Positions 1 to 7,640 of a DNA stretch of 58,201 bases are shown piece after piece (within the stretch, counting starts at the first letter, position 1; every line of letters starts with the position of its first letter). The position numbers were made by a program, and so were the translations under genes. The stretch comes from Candidatus Peregrinibacteria bacterium (lineage in GTDB: Bacteria; Patescibacteriota; Gracilibacteria; UBA1369; JACRIC01): positions 1 to 58,201 of the forward strand of contig JACPHH010000012.1 in the NCBI GenBank assembly GCA_016188705.1. The letters are read 5' to 3'. Under the pieces are notes generated by a model. The model saw nothing but the letters and a program-made list of their open reading frames with translations, did no database searches and was not told the DNA's origin.

Positions 1-270
1 AAATTATAGCGATTCCTAAGCGCGAGTACAATTTTTTTCTCGTAAAATTTTTAAAAAACTGAAAATAACAGGCTTTTTTTGCATCATCCTTATTTTTGAA
101 GAGACGATGGTTACGCGCGTGGTTGAAAATTTTCATAACGTGGAAAATAATAAATTATGATTTTTTTGTACACCTAAAACATTAAATATTTCTAAAAAAA
201 TTATAAATTGCCCTGAAGTCTGTTTCGGGTATATAGTAGAGACATCTTCAGCATGTAACCCAGACATCCA

Positions 271-891
271 ATGGCATATACTCTTCCAAATCTTTCTTTC
301 GCATATAATGCGCTGGAACCTTTCATTGACGCGAAAACAATGGAAATTCATCACGCGAAACACCATCAAGCGTACATTGATAAAATTAATGCCGCGCTCA
401 GCGCCACAGGTCTTGAAAATGAAACCATTGAAAAAATTCTTATGAATTTGAATGATGTTCCTGAAAATGTTCGCATGGTCGTCCGCAATAATGGAGGCGG
501 ACATTGTAACCATTCTCTTTTCTGGAATATGATGGCTTCTCCTCAAAATGGCGGCGGCGGCGAACCGAAAGGAACGCTTGCCGTGAGTCTTCATCAAACT
601 TTTGGTTCTTTTGACGTTTTTCAAAAAAAATTGAATGACGCGGCGCTGAATCGATTTGGCAGTGGCTGGGCATGGCTTGTTGTCGACGAAACAGGCAAAC
701 TGGAAATTCTAAGTACCGCGAATCAAGATACTCCTCTTTCGGAAGGCTTGAAGCCGATTCTTGGAATTGATGTCTGGGAGCATGCCTACTATCTGCTTTA
801 TCAAAATCGAAGGGCTGATTATGTCAGCGCATGGTGGAACGTGGTGAATTGGGAACAGATAGAAAAAAATTACCTCGAAGCCCGAGGTTAG
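271..891 (+). CDS. sodA: Superoxide dismutase, Mn-type
   Basis: Converts superoxide to hydrogen peroxide and oxygen in the cytoplasm. The 206-residue product is full length for the Fe/Mn SOD family. The four metal ligands are visible as H27, H81 (in NHSLFW), D167 and H171 (in DVWEHAYY). G77 in GGGH together with Q152 in ANQDTP is the arrangement of Mn-type enzymes; Fe-type enzymes place the active-site Gln in the N-terminal half. One oddity is Cys79 where most relatives have Ala (GGGHCNH). The ATG at 271 gives the canonical start and has no Shine-Dalgarno-like sequence. It is monocistronic, followed by a repeat and an unrelated gene. Metal choice is inferred from residues only. Confidence 0.95.
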   Translation: MAYTLPNLSFAYNALEPFIDAKTMEIHHAKHHQAYIDKINAALSATGLENETIEKILMNLNDVPENVRMVVRNNGGGHCNHSLFWNMMASPQNGGGGEPKGTLAVSLHQTFGSFDVFQKKLNDAALNRFGSGWAWLVVDETGKLEILSTANQDTPLSEGLKPILGIDVWEHAYYLLYQNRRADYVSAWWNVVNWEQIEKNYLEARG

Positions 892-905
892 AAGCTATTC
901 GCGTA

Positions 906-976
906 AAGGAACCCCTGAAAAATATGGTTTCGTCACGAAATTTGCAATTGCAATAGTAAGCACTTTTTCTTCAGTC
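906..976. repeat. AGGAACC palindrome family copy (downstream of sodA)
   Basis: About 71 bp beginning aggaacccctgaaaaatatg and carrying the family's internal gcaattgca core and TTTTTCTTCAG end. Related copies occur throughout the window, between and inside genes. Confidence 0.6.
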
Positions 977-999
977 TTCTAAAACCTCTCCTTAGATTT

Positions 1000-1464
1000 A
1001 TGCCTTGCAATGATGTTACCGAAGTTTTGCGACTCATCTTGGATAAGGAAGACCGAGTAATAGAGTATGGACTTCATAAAAAAACCTGCGGTGGTTCGGT
1101 TGGAGATCCGTCGCTTCTTGGATTTTGGGCTCGAGGCCGTTTATCGACGGAAATAATGGATGCGTCGCCGGAAGATTTTCTTCAAAAATATCCGACGGAT
1201 GATATTATCCAAGAATTTTTACGGCTTAAACATTTTTTTGCTTTGCAAAATGGCCTCAAAGTGCTTTTTGGATTAGAGTCAGGAAGTTTGCAAGCATCGT
1301 GTATTGTTGACAAAATTGTGTATACTTCCGAGGGTATTGAATTTACGGCACAAGTCAAAGTTCGTGTCCTCACCCGCCAAATAAAGGCTTGCGGCAGCTG
1401 CATGTCTTGCGGAACGAAAAATATTTTACTCGCGAGGAAGCTTCAATCTTCTTCGCTTTTATAA
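1000..1464 (+). CDS. NifU/IscU-like iron-sulfur scaffold-like protein
   Basis: 154 residues. The N-terminal half resembles the NifU/IscU fold: CND at residues 3-5 (family CGD), a beta-strand pattern with D15-K-E-D, then TCGGS with C30 where IscU has its second cysteine, followed by an RGRLSTEI stretch like the SLMTELIKG helix. The third scaffold cysteine (HCS in IscU) is not evident. The C-terminus instead has a CGSCMSC cluster near residue 131. It may bind iron-sulfur or another metal. No isc/suf genes are nearby. I am fairly sure it is a real gene but only moderately sure of the family; a divergent NifU-like protein of other function is possible. Confidence 0.45.
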   Translation: MPCNDVTEVLRLILDKEDRVIEYGLHKKTCGGSVGDPSLLGFWARGRLSTEIMDASPEDFLQKYPTDDIIQEFLRLKHFFALQNGLKVLFGLESGSLQASCIVDKIVYTSEGIEFTAQVKVRVLTRQIKACGSCMSCGTKNILLARKLQSSSLL

Positions 1465-1472
1465 GGAACATT

Positions 1473-2753
1473 TTAAAAATGGGTACGGATATATCTTTCA
1501 AGAAGTTGTATAAACTGATCGGTAATCTTATTACCTTTTAATGTCGTGAAATATTTTCCTTTTTGAAAAACTTGCGCGACGGGTTGCTCTCCTTTTCCCG
1601 GCAAACTGATGCCAATATCGGCATGCATGGATTCACCAGGGCCATTCACCACGCAGCCCATAACCGCAATAGTCATCTGCCTCACTCGGGGATACTTTTT
1701 CACCCACTCAAACATCTTTTGTTCGACGTGCTCATTTATCTTGATTGCCAGTTTTTGAAACAAATCATTGTCAGTCCTTCCGCAGCCGGGGCAGCTCGTA
1801 ACTGTCGGCCTGAAATAGCGTAAATCGAGCGATTGCAGTAGCATTTTGCAGACTTCCACTTCCTCGGTTCTCGGATGTCCATGACCCGGCGTGAGCGAAA
1901 TACGAATCGTGTCGCCAATGCCCTGCCGTAAAAGTATTGAAAGCGCCGCGGTGGAAGCAATGGCTCCTTTCAGCGCCGATCCTGCCTCGGTAAGTCCGAG
2001 GTGTATCGCATAGGGATGCTGAGGAGTCTCTGAAAAATACCCTTTTGACTGCATGTTTCGTGATGAAACCAATTTTCCAGAGGTTCCTTTCTTCATTCTC
2101 TTCGCTAAAAGTTCGTAAGCTTGCACAACGTCATTTACCATCGACATTTTTACGCTTAAAACAATTTTGTCTCGCGCCAAACCATTTTCCTCAGCTAGCC
2201 GCGCTGAACGAAGAGCGCTTTCCACCATGGCGTCAATGAGGACTTCTTTATATGATTTTGGCGCTTCACGCCTCGCGTTCGCGTTCATCATGTCCGTCAA
2301 GAGCTCACGATCGAGAGAACCCCAATTGACGCCGATTCGAACGGGTTTATTATATTTCACAGCGATTTTAATCATCGTTACAATATTGTAATCGTGCTTA
2401 TCGCCATAGCCGACATTGCCTGGATTGACGCGATACTTGTCGAGCGTTGACGCGCATTTTGAATATTTTCCGAGCAATAAATGACCGTTAAAGTGAAAAT
2501 CTCCGACAATGGGAAGTTTTTCATATCCCGCATCATCAAGCCGCTTTCGAAGTTCCGATATTGCCTTCGCCGCTGATTCGTCATTGACCGTAACTCGAAC
2601 AATTTCAGAACCGGCGTCCGCAAGTTCCATACACTGCGCAGCTGTTTTTTTAGCATCAACCGTGTCCGTATTCGTCATCGACTGAATGACGATGGGAAAA
2701 TTACCCCCAAGTTTTACATCGCGAATCGTCACGACCGGCGTAATGAATCGCAT
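1473..2753 (-). CDS. ispG: 4-hydroxy-3-methylbut-2-en-1-yl diphosphate synthase (IspG/GcpE)
   Basis: Catalyses the penultimate step of the MEP isoprenoid pathway, reductively opening MEcPP with a 4Fe-4S cluster. The 426 residues start with the typical TIRDVKLGG and IQSMTNTDT stretch. The cluster ligands lie in SCPGCGR and in MGCVVNGPGE, the two hallmark motifs. Residues about 222-244 are an extra segment between the TIM-barrel region and the conserved HLGLTEAG motif. This segment is encoded exactly by a 67-bp palindromic repeat (2022-2088) found elsewhere between genes. The frame is open throughout, so the protein is probably still functional with a surface loop added. No other MEP gene is in the window. 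Confidence 0.95.
   Translation of the reverse strand: MRFITPVVTIRDVKLGGNFPIVIQSMTNTDTVDAKKTAAQCMELADAGSEIVRVTVNDESAAKAISELRKRLDDAGYEKLPIVGDFHFNGHLLLGKYSKCASTLDKYRVNPGNVGYGDKHDYNIVTMIKIAVKYNKPVRIGVNWGSLDRELLTDMMNANARREAPKSYKEVLIDAMVESALRSARLAEENGLARDKIVLSVKMSMVNDVVQAYELLAKRMKKGTSGKLVSSRNMQSKGYFSETPQHPYAIHLGLTEAGSALKGAIASTAALSILLRQGIGDTIRISLTPGHGHPRTEEVEVCKMLLQSLDLRYFRPTVTSCPGCGRTDNDLFQKLAIKINEHVEQKMFEWVKKYPRVRQMTIAVMGCVVNGPGESMHADIGISLPGKGEQPVAQVFQKGKYFTTLKGNKITDQFIQLLERYIRTHF
2022..2088. repeat. AGGAACC palindrome inserted in frame in ispG
   Basis: 67 bp running from aggagtctctgaaaaat to ttttccagaggttcctt, the inverted ends of the dispersed palindrome family. It adds about 22 residues to IspG, including NMQSKGYFSETP. 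Confidence 0.75.
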
Positions 2754-2866
2754 ATTTATGAGTCTTTATAAACTAGAAAACCTTCATGACAAAATCGTAG
2801 ATACCGCACGCTAATTCACTTCGTTCAATGGCGGGAAACCTTGCTTAATTTTTATGTGAACAAATC

Positions 2867-5329
2867 CTAGAATTCGGCTTCGACACAATTGTCGACGCGA
2901 GTGCTGTTGGTCGGCGAGAAAAAAGACATGCGATTATCAGGCGCGGCGCCTCCGGCTGCTCCACTTTTCATCAAAGTCGAACCGCATGAATTAGTCCAAA
3001 GACCTTGTCCGCATGTATTCGCGATGCCATTGCCGTGAGTCGCATTGAGCAGATGTCCGATTTCGTGAGCCATGACAATCGTTCGGCCGTAGAGCGTTGA
3101 AAATGCATATCCATCGCTTGTGTCAGCCACTTGTTGGCCATAAGCGTGATTTTTATCATACTTACTCGACGTACAAAATGAACCTATACCTCCAGCCTGA
3201 CCTGCCAAACCTCCAGCAATATCATAACCGATGAAGAAAAAACTGATTTCATTATCCTGATATCTTGGATGGTTGATCATGTAATAGTCCGAATCATTGA
3301 TTTCCGCGGTTAAAGCGTCCGTATCCGTTGTCGTCGGACCATAGCCAGGAAGCCATGTTTCCTGTCCTTCTATTGGAAATGTCACGATGAAATTTCCATT
3401 TCCGAGTGGCTCGACTAAGCCATATATAAGATTCACTCCTCTCAAAATCGATTCCTGCCTCGCCCACACCGTCCGTCGATTGATCGCATAAAAAGTCGCA
3501 TCCGAATCGAGCATAATGGATATTTTTCGCGGAGTGATAGTCGTTTGAGCATACGAGGGTTCTATAAATTTTCCAAAAAGTTTTTTTACATCCCATATCG
3601 ATGTCGCATTTTCAGGCAATGCTGAATTTCCAGTCAATGCTGTATTTTCAGTTAAGGTTGCATTTTTAGTCGATGCCGCAGTTTCAGCCGATGCCGATCC
3701 CTGGGTTTCTTCAGCTAAACCGCCAAGTATATCTTTGTGGTCTTTGGCATTATAAAGAAGATGACAACCCGCGGCAGCCGTTATTTGACTCGCGCTTCCT
3801 CCAGAAACCTGCAAGAGATTGTCGGCAGGTTCAATAAAACTGTAGCCGGTTTCTTTATCCATGAAACTTGCCTCAATTTGTTTTTTTTCATCATCGAGAA
3901 CAGTAATGGCCCCGCAAGTAGGCTGATTCTCGTCACAATCAACGATATAACCATTTTCCGGCGTTAAAGGCGTTGTTTCGTAACTATTTCCACTCTTTGA
4001 ATTTCGAATAATACCCGTGGTTACTCCGGCTCGACGCAAAACATTTGGCGTTACCTTGAGATCTCGGTCGATGAGTTTTCCGTTTGTGTCGGCAAGTGTC
4101 ATTTTCAGTGTGCCTTCCGACAATTGATCCGACAAAACCTGCGAATTTACTTTTCGCAATTCAAATTTCGCAAGATTATCTTTTAAAACGCCGGCAAGAG
4201 CAGAACGCACACTGGTTTCATTTTCACAGGTCGTCAGAAGATCATTTGTCGAGCTCGTTGTCGCAGTAGTTGTTGTATTGGAGGTTTCGCTGGAAGATGT
4301 TGAGGTAGCGGAAACGTCCACGAGACCGGCATTTATAATGAGATCATTGACACGGGATAAAACAACAGCCGCTTCGGCTCTGTTCAGCGCGTTATCAGGA
4401 CCGAATGTGCCACTTTCATATCCCGTCATAACACCCAAATCGGACATGGCGCTCACAGCTTCGTAAAATTCGTGCGTCTGTGGCACGTCTTCAAATATTG
4501 CTTTTTTAGAAGTCGTTTTTGAAAGAGCGGATTTGAGTTTTTTCCCAATCGACTTATTCACGAAATCGCTTGTAAGTCCCCTCGGCGCCTTTTCGTCTGG
4601 TTTAAATTTACCTTTGCTCACATCAAGCCAACCGGCATAAAAACCGTAACAAATGGGTTTATAGGCGAAATGTTTTTCATTTACATCATCAAAAATTTTA
4701 CAATTTTTTCCTTCTGTTACTGTCGCGTCATTGAGACCATCTTTTTCGAGCAGTCGGCTCAACAGTGTCACAATCTGCGCGCGAGTCAGCGGGTCGGCGG
4801 AACCGAAATTTCCATCAGAGTATCCCTGAATAATTCCCATCTGATTGAGTTTGAGAATACCTTTCTGCGCCCAACTTGGAAGATTATCCTTGAAATTATT
4901 TTTCAGAGGAGCTGAAACTTTGATCGAAGCGCTGTCCGTAAAAATATTTCCATCCCGCGAAGTTTGAATCGTAAGTGTCGTCGATCCTTCCTTTTTCTTT
5001 GCCGTTGCCTTGCATGTATCTGTTGTTTTTCCTTCGCATCCGAGTGAAGCAATGGCTTTATCGCTCAAGTTCCAATCCACTTTGACAGGTATCGTCATTG
5101 TTGAAAATTCTCCATAGGCCGTAAATGTGTAGGATTCTCCTGATTCAAGTTCCACATTTTCCTTATCAAGCGAAATACTTAAAATCTGATTTTCCGCCGT
5201 TGATCCTGTAACGTTCGTCATCAGGCTGTTCGTCAGATTTTGCGTGCCATTGAGGTAGTAAAGCACTCCAAACGCCGCAAAAAGCACGGCGCCGAAAAGA
5301 AGAGCTTCTTTCAGTGATTTTGGATTCAT
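2867..5329 (-). CDS. SLH-domain surface protein with metzincin-type metalloprotease domain
   Basis: 820 residues, exported. A hydrophobic N-terminal segment (about residues 9-25) acts as signal or anchor. An Ig-like/BIG2-type region follows (about 45-140), then SLH repeats at about 140-200, 210-265 (degenerate) and 275-335 with the usual GYSDGNFG/GYESGTFGP turns. A Ser/Thr/Asn-rich linker comes next, and the C-terminal domain carries H755-EIGH-LLNAT-H765, the HExxHxxxxxH zinc site of metzincins. A TLM about 20 residues later could be the Met-turn. The C-terminal domain has several Cys, possibly disulfide-bonded. Likely role: a cell-surface protease bound to the S-layer or a cell-wall polymer. 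The substrate is unknown. Confidence 0.8.
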   Translation of the reverse strand: MNPKSLKEALLFGAVLFAAFGVLYYLNGTQNLTNSLMTNVTGSTAENQILSISLDKENVELESGESYTFTAYGEFSTMTIPVKVDWNLSDKAIASLGCEGKTTDTCKATAKKKEGSTTLTIQTSRDGNIFTDSASIKVSAPLKNNFKDNLPSWAQKGILKLNQMGIIQGYSDGNFGSADPLTRAQIVTLLSRLLEKDGLNDATVTEGKNCKIFDDVNEKHFAYKPICYGFYAGWLDVSKGKFKPDEKAPRGLTSDFVNKSIGKKLKSALSKTTSKKAIFEDVPQTHEFYEAVSAMSDLGVMTGYESGTFGPDNALNRAEAAVVLSRVNDLIINAGLVDVSATSTSSSETSNTTTTATTSSTNDLLTTCENETSVRSALAGVLKDNLAKFELRKVNSQVLSDQLSEGTLKMTLADTNGKLIDRDLKVTPNVLRRAGVTTGIIRNSKSGNSYETTPLTPENGYIVDCDENQPTCGAITVLDDEKKQIEASFMDKETGYSFIEPADNLLQVSGGSASQITAAAGCHLLYNAKDHKDILGGLAEETQGSASAETAASTKNATLTENTALTGNSALPENATSIWDVKKLFGKFIEPSYAQTTITPRKISIMLDSDATFYAINRRTVWARQESILRGVNLIYGLVEPLGNGNFIVTFPIEGQETWLPGYGPTTTDTDALTAEINDSDYYMINHPRYQDNEISFFFIGYDIAGGLAGQAGGIGSFCTSSKYDKNHAYGQQVADTSDGYAFSTLYGRTIVMAHEIGHLLNATHGNGIANTCGQGLWTNSCGSTLMKSGAAGGAAPDNRMSFFSPTNSTRVDNCVEAEF

Positions 5330-5390
5330 TGAGAAAATGTTAAGAATAATATTGTAAGAAATTCTGATACATTATCTATACATAGCGTCT

Positions 5391-5457
5391 TAAATTATTA
5401 AACATATATCGTTTAGTTTTTCCCATTACGATGGTCAAATATCTATGACGCTACGTA
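5391..5457. repeat. Palindromic repeat B (ends ACATAGCGTC/GACGCTACGT), intact copy
   Basis: Inverted ends acatagcgtcttaaattatt and aaatatctatgacgctacgt flank a core with cgtttag and cccattacgatgg. The same sequence, in reverse complement, is at 12842-13190, where the 267-bp element interrupts it. A third, longer member is at 51136-51224. Confidence 0.6.
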
Positions 5458-5498
5458 TATCAGAGTTTCATTTATATTAATTACTATTATATTAATTA

Positions 5499-7547
5499 CT
5501 ATGGGTTGTTATTATTTAACGTATCATACGGCAGGGATTTGAGCCAAGCATTTTCTTTCCAAAATATCCGCGAGGCATCGCTCGCTGGATTATTGAGATA
5601 GAATGGCAGAAGCGAAAAAAGGCTTTTATATGCCGTTTGTTCTTTTTCTCTTTCGCCGAGGAGTCGATAAACGTGGGTCGACATTTTATATGTATTCACA
5701 TGACGCGGCGAGAGTTTTGTTCCTTCTTCTATTTCTTTCCGCGCGTCTTCTTTTTGTCCGTTCAATGCGAAATACCAAGCTTTCAAAAGATGCGTTGAAG
5801 CATCGTAGCCACGCGTCAGTTTTTCGAGTGTTATAAAATTTTTTTCAATTTCACTTCGCGCGCTTTCTTTCTTCATTTTTTCAAGAATAAAAAGCGCGAC
5901 TTCCGTACTTTTAAGAAGATACGCTTGATCGTACGGATATATTTTTACGGCTTTTTGATATAATTCTAAAGTCTTTAAAAGAGTATTGTCGACCCTTTTC
6001 TCAGCCAAAAACTTTTCCGCTTTTGCATAGTTTCGATCAGCGATGAAGTGACGAATATTGAGTTGCAACGTCCATGTCAGCGCAAAAATGAGACCGACAA
6101 AAATTATTTGACACATGATGCTTCGTATTACGTTTTGACTCATACTTCGCATCGCGTTTCGCATCGAACTTTTCTTTATGTTTTGCTTTTGTGAATATAT
6201 TATTTCGAATTTTTCGAATGTGTTTTTTATAAAGGGAATTTCTAAAAAATATCCTTTTGACTGTAAATTTAAAGATTTGTCTGCAAAAAATTTTACATCG
6301 TAATTTAAAAGTCTTCCAGCAATAAGCCAAAACATGAAACCTGTCGTGACCGTTTCAAAACTAAAAAGCAGAGTAATATAGTAACCAATGAGTCCCAGTG
6401 AGATAAAACGCGTTTCTCTTTCTTTCCAAGATTTTTTCGTGATCATGGCTAAAAAAATGATCATCAAAATTGGCGCGAGTGGTCCGGTGGCGATCCAAAG
6501 ATCGAGAATAAAATTATGAGCACGATCAATATTAGCGGTAAGTTTTTCGTATTCAAAAAGCTCCGAACTCAGCGCCCGCGGATAAAAAAGAAAAAGTGTT
6601 TCAAGTCCATACCCCTGCGGTCGAGATTGGATGAGTTTCCATGTGTCGGTCCAGATCACCCTCCTCGCATTTACCGATCGACCGGCTTCAAAATCAAGAA
6701 CATGGCGTTTTTGAAAAGTCGAAAACATAAATAACGTAAGAAATGCGATGAGCGCCACGAAGCCCATGATTGACAGCATCTTATGTTTCATATTTTTTCG
6801 CAGCAGATTCTTAAAAATATTTCGTTCAGTAAAAACTGAGATCAGTACAATAATTCCAAAAGCAAGAATGCCACCTTTACTTGCCGTACTGACGAGAATG
6901 ACAATATTGGCTAATACAAAGAGAAAAAAGAAAATGTTTTTTAAGAGTTTCTCAGTTTCTTCGGTTTTTTTCTCGCGCAGCCAAACGCCGATGAGAAATG
7001 GAAGAGTCAGGACTATGTAAGAAGCGAGAAAATTCGGATTTCCGATGGCAGAAAATGTTCGACCAAGGAATGCCTCCGTGAAAAAAGATTGTTTCAAAGG
7101 ATCAAGTCCGAAAATTTGCAATAATCCGTAACCAATCACGACGCTATTTGCGGCAACCAAGCTCGAAAAAAAATCAAAAAATCCGCTGAGAGTTAGAATA
7201 AAAGCCGCGAAATAGAGTATTTGCGTAGAAAATCCTTGTAACTCAGGATAAGCCCCATAAAAACTTACGAACGGAGAAAGAGAAAAAATGACGTACAGAC
7301 TAAGTATCCCAAAGTAAGCAAGAGCAATGCACGGTATTTTGAAATGAGCGTGCCATTTCATTTGGCACTGCCGCTGGCACTTCCGTTTTTTGAAAAGTAT
7401 ATACAAAAAACTTCCCAGAAGAAATACATTCAAGAGAACGAGTTTCGGCAATGTAAAGCCCATCTGCGACGTTTTATCGAATGCTATGACGCTGAAAAAA
7501 AATATAATGCCGAGAAGAAATTTCATATATTTTAAAAAAGATTTCAT
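5499..7547 (-). CDS. O-antigen ligase/polymerase-like membrane protein with C-terminal TPR-like region
   Basis: About 680 residues with roughly ten or more hydrophobic helices in the first 420. The central stretch SAIGNPNFLASYIVLTLPF and the following large loop (SRPQGYGLET..., DRAHNFILDLW) match the Wzy_C/O-antigen ligase superfamily. The C-terminal 150 residues form soluble helix pairs resembling TPRs (about 530-650). It may link or polymerise surface glycans, or glycosylate proteins as PglL-type enzymes do; the substrate cannot be read from sequence. The start is ambiguous: a 21-bp direct duplication supplies ATGs at 7547 and 7526, and a TTG lies at 7568. Around residues 420-438 a repeat-derived peptide (NLQSKGYFLEIP) resembles one in IspG. 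Confidence 0.75.
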   Translation of the reverse strand: MKSFLKYMKFLLGIIFFFSVIAFDKTSQMGFTLPKLVLLNVFLLGSFLYILFKKRKCQRQCQMKWHAHFKIPCIALAYFGILSLYVIFSLSPFVSFYGAYPELQGFSTQILYFAAFILTLSGFFDFFSSLVAANSVVIGYGLLQIFGLDPLKQSFFTEAFLGRTFSAIGNPNFLASYIVLTLPFLIGVWLREKKTEETEKLLKNIFFFLFVLANIVILVSTASKGGILAFGIIVLISVFTERNIFKNLLRKNMKHKMLSIMGFVALIAFLTLFMFSTFQKRHVLDFEAGRSVNARRVIWTDTWKLIQSRPQGYGLETLFLFYPRALSSELFEYEKLTANIDRAHNFILDLWIATGPLAPILMIIFLAMITKKSWKERETRFISLGLIGYYITLLFSFETVTTGFMFWLIAGRLLNYDVKFFADKSLNLQSKGYFLEIPFIKNTFEKFEIIYSQKQNIKKSSMRNAMRSMSQNVIRSIMCQIIFVGLIFALTWTLQLNIRHFIADRNYAKAEKFLAEKRVDNTLLKTLELYQKAVKIYPYDQAYLLKSTEVALFILEKMKKESARSEIEKNFITLEKLTRGYDASTHLLKAWYFALNGQKEDARKEIEEGTKLSPRHVNTYKMSTHVYRLLGEREKEQTAYKSLFSLLPFYLNNPASDASRIFWKENAWLKSLPYDTLNNNNP
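6233..6290. repeat. Degenerate AGGAACC palindrome inside the O-antigen ligase gene
   Basis: Sequence gggaatttctaaaaaatatc followed by cttttgactg parallels the copy in ispG. Both are read in the same frame, giving NLQSKGYF here and NMQSKGYF in IspG. Only one end is well preserved. Confidence 0.5.
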
Positions 7548-7570
7548 ATATTTTAAAAAAGTACACAAAA

Positions 7571-7579
7571 TGGTATAAT
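7571..7579 (+). promoter_or_regulatory. Extended -10 promoter for the P-type ATPase gene
   Basis: TGGTATAAT, an extended -10 (TGn plus a perfect TATAAT), lies 62 bp upstream of the ATG at 7641 in the divergent gap. It predicts a leader of about 55 nt. No clear -35 is seen. Confidence 0.5.
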
Positions 7580-7640
7580 AAAGAGATGAAATAGCCTACA
7601 TTTAAGATATTTTAGCTCTTTTGGCAGATACAATCATACC

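Noticed and set aside
133-624. Long reading frame antisense to sodA
   Set aside because: It is the complement of a well-conserved gene and its product has no recognisable features.
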